DNA of 64,000 nucleotides. Origin: Dicyema japonicum. Taxonomy: Eukaryota; Dicyemida; Rhombozoa; Dicyemidae. Positions 1 through 10,642 of this stretch are shown here, piece after piece. Every line of letters starts with the position of its first letter. Position 1 is the stretch's first letter. The position numbers were made by a program, and so were the translations under genes. Below the pieces are notes generated by a model that was not told the DNA's origin, searched no databases, and saw only the letters and a program-made list of their open reading frames with translations. The DNA lies in the NCBI GenBank assembly GCA_011109175.1, contig RDEW01000004.1:192224-256223 (forward strand). The letters are read 5' to 3'.

Positions 1-1014
1 TGTTGGTGGAGTAAAAGTTTGGGATGCACACTATCAAGGAAGATTTGGTTACAGACCAATCACCTGGTGGAATTGGCAGTTCAGTTTAATGACGTTCCAG
101 TTAACCTGGGTTAGGTTAAAACAGATGGGATTCAGGTCAACGACTCCTCTTCTAAGAAGAGAAAAATTTATAAGCGAGTAGTAATTTTTGATTTAATTGT
201 GTTTTCCGTAAAAATAAAACTCTTTAAAATTATTGAATCTTTAATAAAAGGTTGACAATCGCTCAATAACTCAAAGTATTTTTAATCATTCATTATATTA
301 AATATATAATGAATAATTTATGGAAGTATGAAACCAAAATAGAATTTTTGGTTTGAATTATAACAAATATATGGCGGAAAACAAATCAAGAATATAAAAA
401 ATGCATCATATCGACAGTGAAACATGCAGTAGGCAGCATAATGTATAGAGCCTGAGTAAAAAATATCTCTGTAGTTATTTCTTGAAAATGTATCAAGATG
501 TCCCAAAAATTATGTTGATAAGTTATGCACAAAGAAAAGACTTAAAAAATTAAGTTTTAGACGTTGTTCAATGATTATTTATAAACCCTCAAAAGAGGAC
601 AAAAAATAGATATTCATTGATATCCCTACACACGGAAATCTTTAGTAAAAGGCGAAAGATTTATACGTTATGTGTAGAAAACAGAACAAAATTCAGATAC
701 AGGACAAACTTCCAAGTTATGAAACGAGCTGAATTTATGTTGCATTATGAATTGATCTATTATTACTGGATGCTTTAAGATAGAGATATTAAAAATAAAA
801 CTTATTTTTAATAAATAAAATTTTGTTACCCTTATTAAATAATTATTATAAATACTTTATCAATAGAATTCAATAATAATATTAGATTTTTTTGTTCTTT
901 TGTAGTAAACTATTATCATCTAGGCAGTAGGTCTATTGGATTGCCAATATTGGATTGCCACCCACTGCGTGTCGCTTTCCTGTAAGTTCGGTTTTATTCG
1001 GACTGTCCTTCGGC
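1..1014. other. AT-rich intergenic DNA, no gene seen
   Basis: I see no conserved reading frame, RNA gene or terminal repeat. The only open frames are short and of low complexity. Around 900-1010 the base composition becomes more balanced, where the tRNA-like repeat that follows begins. Confidence 0.5.
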
Positions 1015-1019
1015 ATATT

Positions 1020-1440
1020 TTTCTGTTGGACTTCTGGCTGAACGTCTGATGACATCGGATCCTATGGTCGTGGTTTCAAATCCTAAAGATGGAGTTTTCA
1101 GCTTAGGTCAATTCTTGTCACAGATCATACCTGTGAGACGACGACTCCTTTTGGCAAGACACAGTAGTTGAAAGGGATATTCCTACTTTTCCCTAACCAC
1201 ATCTTCTGATGAAGATTATACATATTGAAAACTATTCCGCTGAAGAATGAATTGATGTCCACGACGGCAGGACTAGGACGTGGGACAAAAATGGAAGAAG
1301 GCGGACCTACATCTCTACCTCTTTTCGGAAGCGGAAAGCCTGTAATTAAGTATTGGAAGATGAATTTGGTCGGCACAAACAGATGTTCTCCCTTTGGTTC
1401 CTTCCTTGGATTAATAATAATTAGTAGTAAAACTAATAAA
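1020..1440 (+). repeat. tRNA-derived SINE-like repeat, copy 1
   Basis: An RNA polymerase III type promoter can be read here: an A-box-like TGGCTGAACGTCTG at about 1035 and a B-box-like GTGGTTTCAAATCC at about 1070. About 330 bp downstream of these boxes align with 37450-37800 read on the minus strand, including the stretch GTGGTTTC(A/G)AATCC and the later TGGATTTGGTC-type block. Two dispersed copies with the same internal promoter indicate a SINE family. The 3' boundary is approximate. The open frame inside it (about 1225-1443) is not conserved between the copies and is not a gene. Confidence 0.6.
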
Positions 1441-1711
1441 TGACTGAAATATGTAAATTTTAACTATTCTAGGCGTAATCTGAATTGGTTCTTGCTTGTG
1501 CTTTTTGTTAGTGAATTTGAGTATTTGTAAAGTTGGTGGTTATGTTTGAGTGATTGTTGGAGATACGTATTTCGAAGTGATCATGAGATGGCAGAATCTT
1601 TTTTATGTTAGTTAGTTACTTATATATTGCGGGCTTCACTAACTTGGAGACAGAAAATACCGGTCTCTCCCATAGATAGTTCAGTTCCTGGAATTGTAGA
1701 CGAACAGAGTA

Positions 1712-2056
1712 CTAATTCAGAAAATTAAAATTGTGGTTAGCTGTCAACCCGGAGAGGTTGTAAAATGAGCATATGACATCTTTTTCATTATTCAGTATTA
1801 GAATGAGACTAATTCGTGAATAAGGACCACAGGGGTATGTCACCTTTAAAAAACAAAAATTTAACAGCATCTTCTGAATGATTGTGTTATCCACTTTGGT
1901 CCTCAAGACTAAACCCTCGATCCGTTCTACTACCACGCTCCTTACTAAGTTAATCAGCGTTTCCTCTTCTTCTAGTGCTTCTTCACTTCTTGTATTGTCA
2001 TCCTCCCCGTCTTCTAGAAAATTGGTTATTGTCTCTTTCTTAGGAAAAAAATACAA
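1712..2056 (-). CDS. hypothetical protein fragment with acidic segment
   Basis: A 114-residue frame with a strongly acidic, probably helical N-terminal half (LEDGEDDNTRSEEALEEEE) followed by a valine/isoleucine-rich stretch. I do not recognise the family. The composition is more protein-like than the surrounding frames, but there is no second copy or domain to support it. With micro-introns common in this window, it may be one exon of a larger gene. Low certainty. Confidence 0.25.
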   Translation of the reverse strand: MYFFPKKETITNFLEDGEDDNTRSEEALEEEETLINLVRSVVVERIEGLVLRTKVDNTIIQKMLLNFCFLKVTYPCGPYSRISLILILNNEKDVICSFYNLSGLTANHNFNFLN

Positions 2057-2399
2057 TCCTCCACATCAGTTCTTCAATGATAAAGATAAATGTCTCTTCA
2101 TATCGAGTTTTCGTAGACACAGAAATGCTTGATAAGGCTTTTTCTTCATTTTGGCACCTTCAACATAATCTCCTCTACATCCAAAACACACCCTCAAATA
2201 ACGCAAATGATCAACATTGCTGATCCCACTCACTCACCTGTTGGAAAAACTTTCTAAAGTGTGAAATTCTCATGGCTTTCGATTTTTTTATCGAGAGACT
2301 AAGCCACGGGATTTACACCACCAGAGAATTTCTTCCAAAAAATTTTAGTTAGCTAATCTGATCTTTGGGAGCGAATACTATGCGCCCGCTCAAAAACCG

Positions 2400-2830
2400 C
2401 CATCATCCAATCAGACTTCCCAGAGGTCGTTGAACAGGTTGACAGAAAAATAATTATGGTTCTTTTTAGTAACCAAATTGAAATTTTCTCACGTGAAACA
2501 TTCCCACAACTCATGAACCTCTCTATTTTGCGAAACATTAATAATAATAACACCAGAGACCACGGTTACACAAGCTAACTAATCACGTGATCCCAGCACG
2601 CTCCAGCAGAGACCTCATCTTGGCCCGATGCTCCTCCCTCGACCCCACACAAGCACGTATCGATCGAGTGACTGGACATTCGCAGTCACGACGGCGTGTT
2701 CCATGGTCCATTCGTATCAAAGTTTCAAGAGGCATTGGGGGCTGGAACTCTCAAGAAATCGAGCGTTCCGTGATTTTAGAGGCTCTTTTCCGGCTAGCCT
2801 CGATCTTCAAGACATTCGTCCAAAAATGAA
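2400..2830 (-). mobile_element. LINE family B 3'-end fragment
   Basis: Read on the minus strand, the end of a polypeptide with the signature SREEHRAKMRSLLERAGIT can be translated around 2580-2660. The same C-terminal signature recurs at 14.85, 18.1, 34.5 and 56.0 kb (for example EHREKMRRLLREAGIT). The last of these is attached to a recognisable non-LTR reverse transcriptase C-terminus. This is therefore a 5'-truncated, degraded copy of that LINE family. Upstream codons to about 2830 are interrupted. Confidence 0.55.
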
Positions 2831-2874
2831 TGGGCCCATATACCACATGCATAAGAGAAGCATGGTTCAATGAA

Positions 2875-3581
2875 GGCATTTCAGAACATTAGTTTTCTTT
2901 TCGCATTTCGTAATTACGTTTTCAACATGGGGAGAGAATGACATAAGTCACCCCAAGGATCCTTTGGGATTTTCTGAAAGGAATAGCTTCGTTGTTTGCT
3001 TTCAGTTCGACCGTCCGTCTTCCCAGTCTCTTGTCTGAATTAATCGTAAGTTTAATTACCTTAAAAACCTAGAAATAATTTTTTTTATTAATTTTATATT
3101 TATTAACATCTAAGTATTTTATTAAGGCTTAATTTTTCAATCTGACCGGATTTTTTACATTTAGATCTCTACATGTTTTTGACAAATATGTAGTCCACCA
3201 TCGAAAGCGTTTGTGTACTATGCGTGTGTATATCTCTTTGATGTATTTAACATTTTTCTCATCACGAGGAATTTGTAAGCTTAAAATTACTGATCTTTTC
3301 ATATTTGAAAAAAGTTTACCAGGAAAATTCAATATTGATTGGAACTAATTTATACAACCTGTTTCACATATAAGCGAGGTTGTTGAGCAAGATTATCTAA
3401 CATAAAAAGCCCTTTCAAGTCAACAATATTTTCTCGCAAATTGGTAAAATGGCTGTCTCCTTTCCTTCATGGCAAGTGAAAATTTAGTCATACTTTGAAA
3501 AAATATTATTTAAAATAAAATTAAATGTTAAGAAACACTAAAATCCATAAATCTGCATATATTATTTGAAAATTATAGTAA
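2875..3581. other. No gene seen
   Basis: AT-rich spacer between the LINE fragment and the 3' end of the minus-strand zinc-finger gene. The minus frame at 3129-3332 is short and unsupported. No terminal repeat or RNA gene was seen. Confidence 0.4.
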
Positions 3582-4387
3582 TTAACGAAAAAGGTCATTC
3601 AACTCCCTCAATATAGAACTGAGAGATCTCTTGAATTCGGAATCCACGATCGTGTCAATCTTAGAAGATAAACGACCAGTTATGGCTCTCCCATTTTCCT
3701 TCAACTCCAGAACCTCCTCTCTAGATTGGTAGGTTCCCAAAAATATTGATTATTTTGTAAGTAAAATAACTCTTGCTGAAATAGACAAGCAGCAATGAAG
3801 AGATTGAGTTGGGGTCCGATGTTTTGGGGGATCAAGGACTGTTGTAGCTGCTCAAAACAGTGATTACTCAAAGGGGAGTGCTCATTCAGATTAGATTGAA
3901 CCGTTTGGCTGTCTTCAGGTTCTTTGATTTTGGTATTTGATTTTTTTTCAAGAATATCGAGATTCACTTTAAGGGATTCGAAGGTTGTGATGACCCGTTC
4001 GTTTATAATGGGAGCCAAGACCTAAGGTTATCGACAAAACCATACAATTTCATTTTTTTCATTTTCATTAATATTCTGCAGCCTAAATCTCCTATTACTA
4101 TCCATGTTGAAGCAGTCTCTCAGATGATGGTGAGACTTGATGTGCAACTTCAGCGTACTTCCCTGACTGGTACGATGCCCACATTCTCCACAAAAGTAAG
4201 GTCTCTCTCCTAAAGTTAATTAATATTTCAAATTTCGTAGTAAATTGCATTAAAAGCCCAAATGGAGTGATCCACCAAGAGATCGAGTCATACCTGTGTG
4301 AATTCTCATGTGGACGTAGAGATTGCTGTAATGGGAAGACTTGTATTTGCACAACACGCAGATAAAAGATTTCTTTTGCTTTTTCAT
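3582..4387 (-). CDS. C2H2 zinc-finger protein, four exons
   Basis: This is a probable nucleic-acid-binding protein of about 215 residues. Exon 1 encodes a first finger, CVLC...HMRIH, followed by the linker HTG. An 83-nt GT..AG intron (4211-4293) precedes a second finger, CGEC...HIKSH. A 24-nt intron (4022-4045) and a 50-nt intron (3721-3770) then join a helical, glutamine-rich C-terminus ending ILRELNDLFR. The spacing HTG-ERP is the usual Kruppel-type linker. One extra C in a CCC run at about 4200 breaks the frame just after the second exon starts; without it the spliced length is a multiple of three. The start was taken at the first ATG in frame with the first finger. An upstream micro-exon is possible. 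The closest known family cannot be named from two fingers. Confidence 0.65.
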
Positions 4388-4611
4388 AACTCCATTTACC
4401 TTCGACTATCAACCAAGATTACCTTCCCCTCTTTAAACTGGAGACCGAACCATCCATAAAATGTATATTATTTTACATGTATAACGATATAATATACTTT
4501 ATACACGAATTACGTCACACTTCAATTTAATTCTAATAAATTAATTATCTACCTTATTCTTACGGGGTATGGGAGAATTTAGTACTTAGGGGGTAAGAAT
4601 ATTTTTGTTTT

Positions 4612-4790
4612 TGACTATCGATCCCCGCCAAAGTGATTGATGTAACGTTGGATCTTATGGTGACCACGGAGATCAACTGAAGGAGTCAATGGGTTTGACC
4701 ATGGGTTCTGAGTGTAGCCAGACGGGAGGCTCATAGACGCTTCTCTCGAGAAAGTCAGTGACTTTATGCGTATACTTCCAGTCGTCTCGA
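4612..4790 (-). repeat. SINE tail-like repeat, related to 5409-5735
   Basis: Minus-strand sequence shares the blocks CAGTTGATCTCCGT and GGCGGGGA with the tail of the tRNA-headed repeat at 5409-5735, in the same order and spacing. It lacks a clear tRNA-like head, so it looks 5'-truncated. Confidence 0.45.
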
Positions 4791-5000
4791 TATCAATGAG
4801 AATATTTATAAATAAAAACAGTTGTGGAGGAGTAATATAGCCACGTGACTATGACGGTAAATTATGTTATCTGATAAACGTGAGGGAGTAACACAGTCAC
4901 GTGACTATGACGGTGATGAAATAAATATTTTAAAATTAATTAAAATTGATTTCACAACCAATGTGAAAATAATAATTGTCTAAGTTTATAAAGTTTGCTT

Positions 5001-5316
5001 AATAATAGCCTTTTCACGAGAGCCATAGTATTTATAGCTCCGCATAGGCAGGACACTTTATTTAAGTAAAGAACAGTTAATTTTAACTAATCGTAGAACC
5101 AAGGAATGATCTTCACTTCTTTTTTTCTTTTTCTTGTGTGTAGGTCATTTCTAGACAATCCAGTTCCGCAGTGAATGTCCACTGATGACGGCGTCACTCG
5201 TCAAGCCCTTTTAGCATCGTACATGCGTGGAACCTTCCACCAGGTGAACAGCAGCGAAAATCGAGCCCATGACCTAAGCCACTTTGCTGGACACCTAACC
5301 ACTATGCCACCCGGCT
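5001..5316 (-). repeat. SINE family 1, full-length, tail shared with LINE A
   Basis: Read on the minus strand the element starts with a tRNA-like head: A box TGGCATAGTGGTT near 5300 and B-box-like GGGCTCGATTTTC near 5255. A body of about 200 bp follows. The tail, TATGCGGAGCTATAAATACT and onward, matches the last 40 bp of LINE family A (12400-12440 and 63858-63900). The tail forms a hairpin at 5020-5040 and ends in a short TTATTA-type run. A second, 5'-truncated copy lies at 56710-56914. Such 3' sharing is the hallmark of SINEs copied by a partner LINE. Confidence 0.8.
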
Positions 5317-5408
5317 TAATTTATAGTTTGCTTACGTCATCGAATAATGAAGTTTATTAATAAAATTACTTGTGAATTATGTACAGATTACTTAAATCAC
5401 TCAAAAGT

Positions 5409-5735
5409 GGTCCCCGCCAACATGATCGACGTTGCGTTGCTTCCACGATTGAAACGGAGATCAACTGGAAAAGTCACTGAGTCTTAATGCATCGTGACTT
5501 TTTAGTGTAAGGTGATGCTAATTAATCCAGGGCATATCCAAGACACTGAAGGTGTTATTGACTTCTTGTTTTTTCTTTTTGTTTGCGTGTGAGTTCCAGA
5601 AGACAATACGGTGCCGCAGTGTTGAAACTCGTCAACCCAAAGCATCGTAGATGCGTTTAACTTTAACCTCAGCGAGATTCGAACAGGGTACCTCATGATT
5701 TTAGTCCACAGCTCGTTACACTGAGCCATATTACA
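5409..5735 (-). repeat. tRNA-derived SINE family 2
   Basis: The minus-strand head reads as a tRNA-like promoter: TGGCTCAGTGTAACGAGC, whose GCTC/GAGC can pair as a D-arm, and a near-perfect B box TGTTCGAATC about 30 nt further on. The tail carries CAGTTGATCTCCGT and GGCGGGGACC, also present at 4612-4790. The middle resembles SINE 1 and the repeat at 22380-22560 (pyrimidine-rich block, then ACGCATCTACGATGC-type block). It is not a functional tRNA gene: the T-arm and acceptor stem do not pair. Confidence 0.7.
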
Positions 5736-5963
5736 TGTTTACAAAAAATTTTTGAAACATCTTGGATTTTTAAATTTCCCAATAAGGGGTCGAGGGAAAT
5801 CAGCATACTTGAGGGGTTACTGTCCACATTTTTAATATAAATTGGAAAAAATTAACACTTTTCCACCAATCTCTGTTTAGCTTAGTCTCGACTGAGAATC
5901 CATAACGAAGGAGATTTTTGGTCATCTGAGTTCTTCGAGAAGAGGAAATTTATTTAACGTTGA

Positions 5964-6450
5964 ATGTCGCAAGTACGATTTCTCCAGGGTGTGTTTTGGA
6001 TATTCGTGCATTTGAGGGACATCAGCACTTCAGCCGTTCCTGTTAAGATAATGTGGAATCATACTTCCTCTGCTCAGGGGATTTTAGAGGGAAGTCACAA
6101 CAACTTTGCCATGAATGATAAAAATGATCTAAAACATGTTAAAATGGAATTGGAAAACGCAGATAATCTAGACAGATTCCAAAAAATCGCAATCTCGAGA
6201 AGAGCGTGGAAGAGTTTAATTGATAGATTCTAAATGATGCCTTAATCTCTACCAAGGCCGCATTTTTTGCAATTATAACTGCAAAACTCTGATGGATTTT
6301 TTGGATAAATTCATAGAGACACTGATGTGGAATGCTCAACTTACACGGAGAAGTGCAAACAGATAAATCTGTCGACATTAACTCCTTTCTTGCAGACTAT
6401 AAAGAAATTTTAAATGCATATAATGAAAAAACGAATTTTACTATTAATTG
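5964..6450 (+). CDS. hypothetical two- or three-exon gene, unrecognised
   Basis: The frame 5964-6233 contains a charged helical stretch (MNDKNDLKHVKMELENADN). Just downstream, in other frames, protein-like stretches continue (ALISTKAAFFAIITAKL and DINSFLADYKEILNAYNEK) up to a stop at about 6450. The frame changes could be micro-introns, but I could not place donor and acceptor pairs convincingly. I do not recognise a family. Confidence 0.25.
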
Positions 6451-6639
6451 ACCACTCTCCTCCACATTGTTTCCCCCGAGGAACTTGGAGTATATAAAAA
6501 TTAAAAATAGTACGGGTTTGCTTCAACCCTGGATATTGGCATTATAAAATCTTTGAGTAATTTTATCAGACGCAAGTTACTTTATTTGACAGACTTATTA
6601 GAAACTCATATTTGGTCTACAAGAAAGTAACCTTAAAGG

Positions 6640-7130
6640 AGTCTTTGTAATAATGGTTTGTGAAGACTATCGACAAGACAATTAGGAATTGTAATAACAC
6701 GAAAATCAGGAATTGATGTTAATAAAACGGCAATCGGGGGAACATTCTCGATCTTTTGAAAGTTGAAGATTTATAGAATATTGTACTCTGAAACAATTAT
6801 TGAAAATAGTTAATAAGAATCGGAAAACATAAGACTGTATACTATTTTAGTTAAATTAACTGCAATAGAGGGAACTTTTGTATAATGCTGAGAATGAAGT
6901 TTTTATAATTTCGTAAATAAGAAAGTACATACCAAGTCGTAATAAGAAAGTACAAACCAATTGAAGAAAAGAAATAACAGTTGGGAACTAAATTTTAATT
7001 TAATGAAAATTAATATGTTTTTTGTTCATTTAAGGCATTTTTCCAAAAAAATCTTTGTTCATTGTTCTTCAAAATTATTGATCTATTTTTTCAATTGGCA
7101 ACAGAATTCTAAGGAACCAATAACGGCCTA
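6640..7130 (+). mobile_element. Tigger-like transposon relic
   Basis: Aligns by eye with the 3' half of the element at 32420-33150: shared blocks around TTCTCGATCTTTTGAAAGTTG, the ACTGCAATAGAGGGAAC block, and the terminal-repeat-proximal stretch TTCAAAATTATTGAT..CAGAATTCTAAGGAACC. It has lost the outer end (the GGGTCGACTG terminus is missing). A short direct repeat (AATAAGAAAGTACA) lies near 6918-6955. No intact transposase frame remains. Confidence 0.5.
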
Positions 7131-7454
7131 TTATTATTGAAGAAAAGAGAAAGACAGCAGAGAATAAGAACAATTGGTGTTGCCTCTCACGATAGCAATA
7201 GAGATCAACTTGAAGATTAAGAAGACAGCAGAGAGTATTCTTAATGAGATGAAGTGGGAGTTGTCGAACGATGAGAAAGGCTGAGTTATCCCTACCAACA
7301 TAAATATGGGTTGGACACACTAGGAGATATGGAAATGATCGACGAAGGAGGTGCTGTTTGTAAAAATAAACTTTAGTTTTTTGTAGAAATTAACTTTTAG
7401 ATTAGTTTAATTATAAATTAAATTAAATTTATAGCGCCAAAAAATTTTTGTTCG

Positions 7455-8700
7455 ATGTCGCAGGTGTAATTTAATTATATTCTAGCCAAAAGTGGAAGAC
7501 TTCGAAAAACTAAGACTAATAAAAAAGGGGGCGTTTGGTTCTGTCTATCTCGTCAAACGAAAGAACCGTTCCAACAGACTCTTCGCCATGAAAGTTATCG
7601 ACAAACAATTTATGCGAAACAAAAACATGTCTGGCCAGGTCACATGCGAACGGAATGCACTTGCAATCAGTAAATGTCCCTTTGTCGTCTTTCTCTATTA
7701 CTCCCTACACGATGACAACAACGTCTTCCTGGTATAATTCACAGTTTAGTTTTGATCATGGAATATCTTCTTGGTGGAGACCTTCGCTCACTTCTTGACA
7801 CGTGCGTTGTGTTTGACCAGAAAATGACTGTCAGTTACGTTGCAGAGATCTTTCTTGCCTTGGAGTACCTCCACCGCCACGGAATCATTCACAGGTTCTT
7901 AGTTGGTCTCCTATAGCAGGGATCTGAAGCCAGAAAATATTCTGATCGCTTCCAACGGTCACCTAAAACTTACGGATTTCGGACTCTCAAAAGTTCAGCT
8001 TGGAAGAGGGGAGATTATTCTTCTAATTATCAGAAATCGTAGAGTCTGACCTCTTTATGACCCAACTACTGGAAGTGAAGGTCGCAGAGGGATTATCGAC
8101 CGCACTCCCGGTCAAATCATTTCCCTCACCTCCAGTCTAGAGCCGGTAGTCGTTAATTCCTAGTTAGAAGACTGTAACTGGGAGAAATGAACCTCGTCTT
8201 TCGGCATTTGCGAGTTCCCCGTACTCCAAGAAATGTTCGATTATCGTTGAGTCACCAACCTCAAATCAGGTTTTGGGGACCTGACTACTTAGCACCAGAA
8301 TGCTGACGAATGGAAGTCATGGTTCTCGATGTTGAATTATAGAGTAGGGCCTGAAGTGATTGGTGTCCCTTGGTGTATGCACGTTTAGTTTCTGACTCTC
8401 TTTCGGTGGGGATTCTGTTGCCAGTGTGTTTCAGCACGTGCTTAAGAATGGTTGTGGAAGGTCTTAATTTGGCAGAAAGAATTGAGATCGAGGAAGGATT
8501 GATTTCTGAGATGGCTGAGGACTTTATAGATGGGGCTGCTGTGTTATAATGTTGAGGAGAGGGAACGGATTGCTTTGAGTAGTAATTAATGTAACGTAGA
8601 TCTGAGGAAAACATGTATTTTTGAGGGGAATAGAATGGGGATAGTGTTGATAGTATTGACTCCCCATATATTCCAAGAGAGAGGATGGGATTGTTTCTCA
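7455..8700 (+). CDS. MASTL: Greatwall/MASTL-like AGC protein kinase, frame interrupted
   Basis: Predicted mitotic serine/threonine kinase of the Greatwall family, which inhibits PP2A-B55 through ENSA/ARPP19. Exon 1 is only ATG TCG CAG, then a 22-nt intron (7464-7485). The N-lobe follows with glycine loop [14 protein letters not shown]-type lysine AMKVID, and the family-typical [19 protein letters not shown] 25-nt intron (7895-7919) splits the catalytic loop and splicing restores HRDLKPEN, followed by DFGLSKV. Further on, [13 protein letters not shown] resembles the MASTL non-conserved middle region and PDYLAPE is the activation-segment end. These lie in different frames, and a GTGGATTGG-type site has lost a G. 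The join near 7737 could not be placed cleanly. The middle region is far shorter than in vertebrate MASTL. It is either a gene with assembly errors or a decaying copy; family confidence is high, intactness low. Confidence 0.7.
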
Positions 8701-9105
8701 TGACTGTTTCGTAAGGGTACCCCCTTTGCTTGGATTTTTGAAGAAATGATTTTTTTATTTTTATTTAATTTTTATTTCTTTTTATCAATATTTGACGGTA
8801 TTTTGGAAAGTGGTGATGTGCATTATAGAATTGTCCCACTTGACTCAAATGAGTTATTCATGCGATCATTGTTCATCAATTTCATTGAATTTAGTTTTGG
8901 AATTATTGTGTATTTATGTTTTATATCAGTCCTATTCAAAGGTCGGATCTTTATTTAAGGTCTTTTATAGCTCTTGGAGAACTCGTCTGGAAGAAAAAAT
9001 CATGGAAAATTGAGACGCAGATACTGACGGGTTTTTCAGGTATATAACGAAGAATTTTTCGAAAAGCCTAACACTAAAACATAATCCAGCGTTTAATTAA
9101 ATACA
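8701..9105. other. AT-rich spacer, no supported gene
   Basis: The frames at 8746-9013 overlap each other, are rich in Phe/Leu/Ile and have no recognisable domain. I treat them as chance frames in AT-rich sequence. Confidence 0.35.
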
Positions 9106-9108
9106 GTC

Positions 9109-9390
9109 GACCCTCGCAATTGGCCATTTTGGTTCCTTTAAAATTTTGTGGCCAATTTGAAAAATGGTCAATAATTTCTAAGAACTGATAAACAAATACT
9201 TTAAAAATGCCTTAAATGAACAAAAATAACGTATTTATGTTTTATTAAAATAAAATGTAATTCTTATCTGTTTTTTCTTTTTCGATAAATATTAAAGAAA
9301 TTAGAAACTTCATGTTCATTCTCTACATTGGCTAAGAGTCCCTCTCTATTTCAGTTAATCTAACTGCAATGTCTATTTTGCCTTTTTCGA
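9109..9390 (-). mobile_element. Tigger-like transposon terminus, interrupted by LINE A
   Basis: Starts with TA followed by CAGTCGACCCTCGCAATTGG, the terminal repeat also seen at 32420, 33150 (inverted) and 46446. Internal sequence to about 9380 matches the inverted end of the 32420-33150 element. LINE A begins directly after it. A possible opposite terminus, ending GAGGTTTAACTGTA, sits at 12520-12547 on the other side of the LINE. LINE A may therefore have inserted into this transposon; the second terminus is a weaker match. Confidence 0.5.
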
Positions 9391-9457
9391 TTGTGTTCAC
9401 TATTTTTTGTGAGGTGGTGACGTGCCTCGTTTCTTCTCTGTGCAACGGTTAAGAAAA

Positions 9458-10641
9458 ATGTCTGAAAAACACTCATCATACAATCGAGAACTCAGGCTAA
9501 TGACGTTCAACGTACGTGGAATATCGAAAGATTGGACAAGGAAAGTACTTTGTGACGATCTCGAGAAATACAAAATATCTATTGGCTGCCTACAAGAGAC
9601 GAAAATCGAAAATGGACGCGATGAGACATGGAACAATTACCGACTGATTCTCTTCCCAACTGAATGCAAGCACTACGGCATGGGATTTGCCCTACACGTG
9701 GATTACCTCAAAAAATTACATCGCTATTGGAGAGTCAACGACCGAATATGTGTCCTACAAGTCAAACTAAATGAACTATGCCCGTCCAAGAGTCTACTAA
9801 CCGTCATAAATGTCTATGCACCACACTGTGGACGAGTAATCAAGAACCCCGTGAACTCGAGGAATTCTACTCAGAACTATCAAGCACATACTCTAACAAT
9901 GCTTCCTCGTCTCTTGTCTTTGTTGCGGGAGATATGAATGCAAAGGCCGGAATGCGAATGGGGCCCGAAGAATCCTCTATTGGAAGACACGGGCGCGGAA
10001 GGAGAAATGCATCTGGAGCCTCTCTGGTAAACTTCTGCGAGGCAAATAGCCTTTTCCTGTGCAACACGGCCTTTACGCACTCAGCTTGCCACAAGACGAC
10101 GTGGCACGGACAAAGAAAAAACTCTGTCGGAGAGACCGTGAATATATATAATCAAATCGACTACATTATCTGCCGAAAGTCTGATAAACACCTGATAAAT
10201 GATGCACGTTCCTACCAGGGAACAACAACCGACAGCGACCACAGGATCGTCATTGCAAAACTTTGTGTAAAAAAGCACCTGACTGGGAAAAAATACATTG
10301 AAAACGCGAAGAAGGCGAGACAAAGACCCAATATATACTTTCAGACAGAAAAATTGTGGTTAGAGCCAACTTGTAGAGCTAAATATCACGAACAAATCGA
10401 GACTCTTATGGTGAAAACCGCACCGGAATCATCAGTACGAACTCTGTGGGATCAAACAAAACAGGCAATCTCCAAGTCGGCCAAAATATGCCTTGGAGTC
10501 CGAAATCATCACGCCCTAAAATTGGATCACCACCCGAACGTGCCAAATATGGCAAAGCATTGCAGAGAGCTACGACTAAAAGCGGCAAACACGTCAGACG
10601 AGAGTAAAAAAAAGAGCTTAATATCCAACAAAGGGAACTAA
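9458..10641 (+). pseudogene. LINE A endonuclease domain (APE/EEP type)
   Basis: Cuts target DNA to prime reverse transcription. From the ATG at 9458: LMTFNVRGISKDW is the N-terminal strand, CLQETKI carries the catalytic Glu, GDMNAKAG the Asp/Asn pair and SDHRIV the final Asp-His. The reading frame shifts once at about 9850 (YAPHCGR in one frame, ELEEFYSEL in the next) and again in an A-run near 10610. Both shifts are single-base. Since comparable shifts later in this element fall on homopolymers where copy 2 differs, some may be sequence errors rather than decay. Confidence 0.8.
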
Positions 10642-10642
10642 A

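Noticed and set aside
5690-5735. Possible functional tRNA gene (good D-arm and B box)
   Set aside because: Acceptor and T stems do not pair, and the sequence continues into a SINE body shared with other loci.
8285-8701. 138-residue minus-strand frame
   Set aside because: Overlaps the C-lobe of the MASTL-like kinase in antisense and has no recognisable domain.
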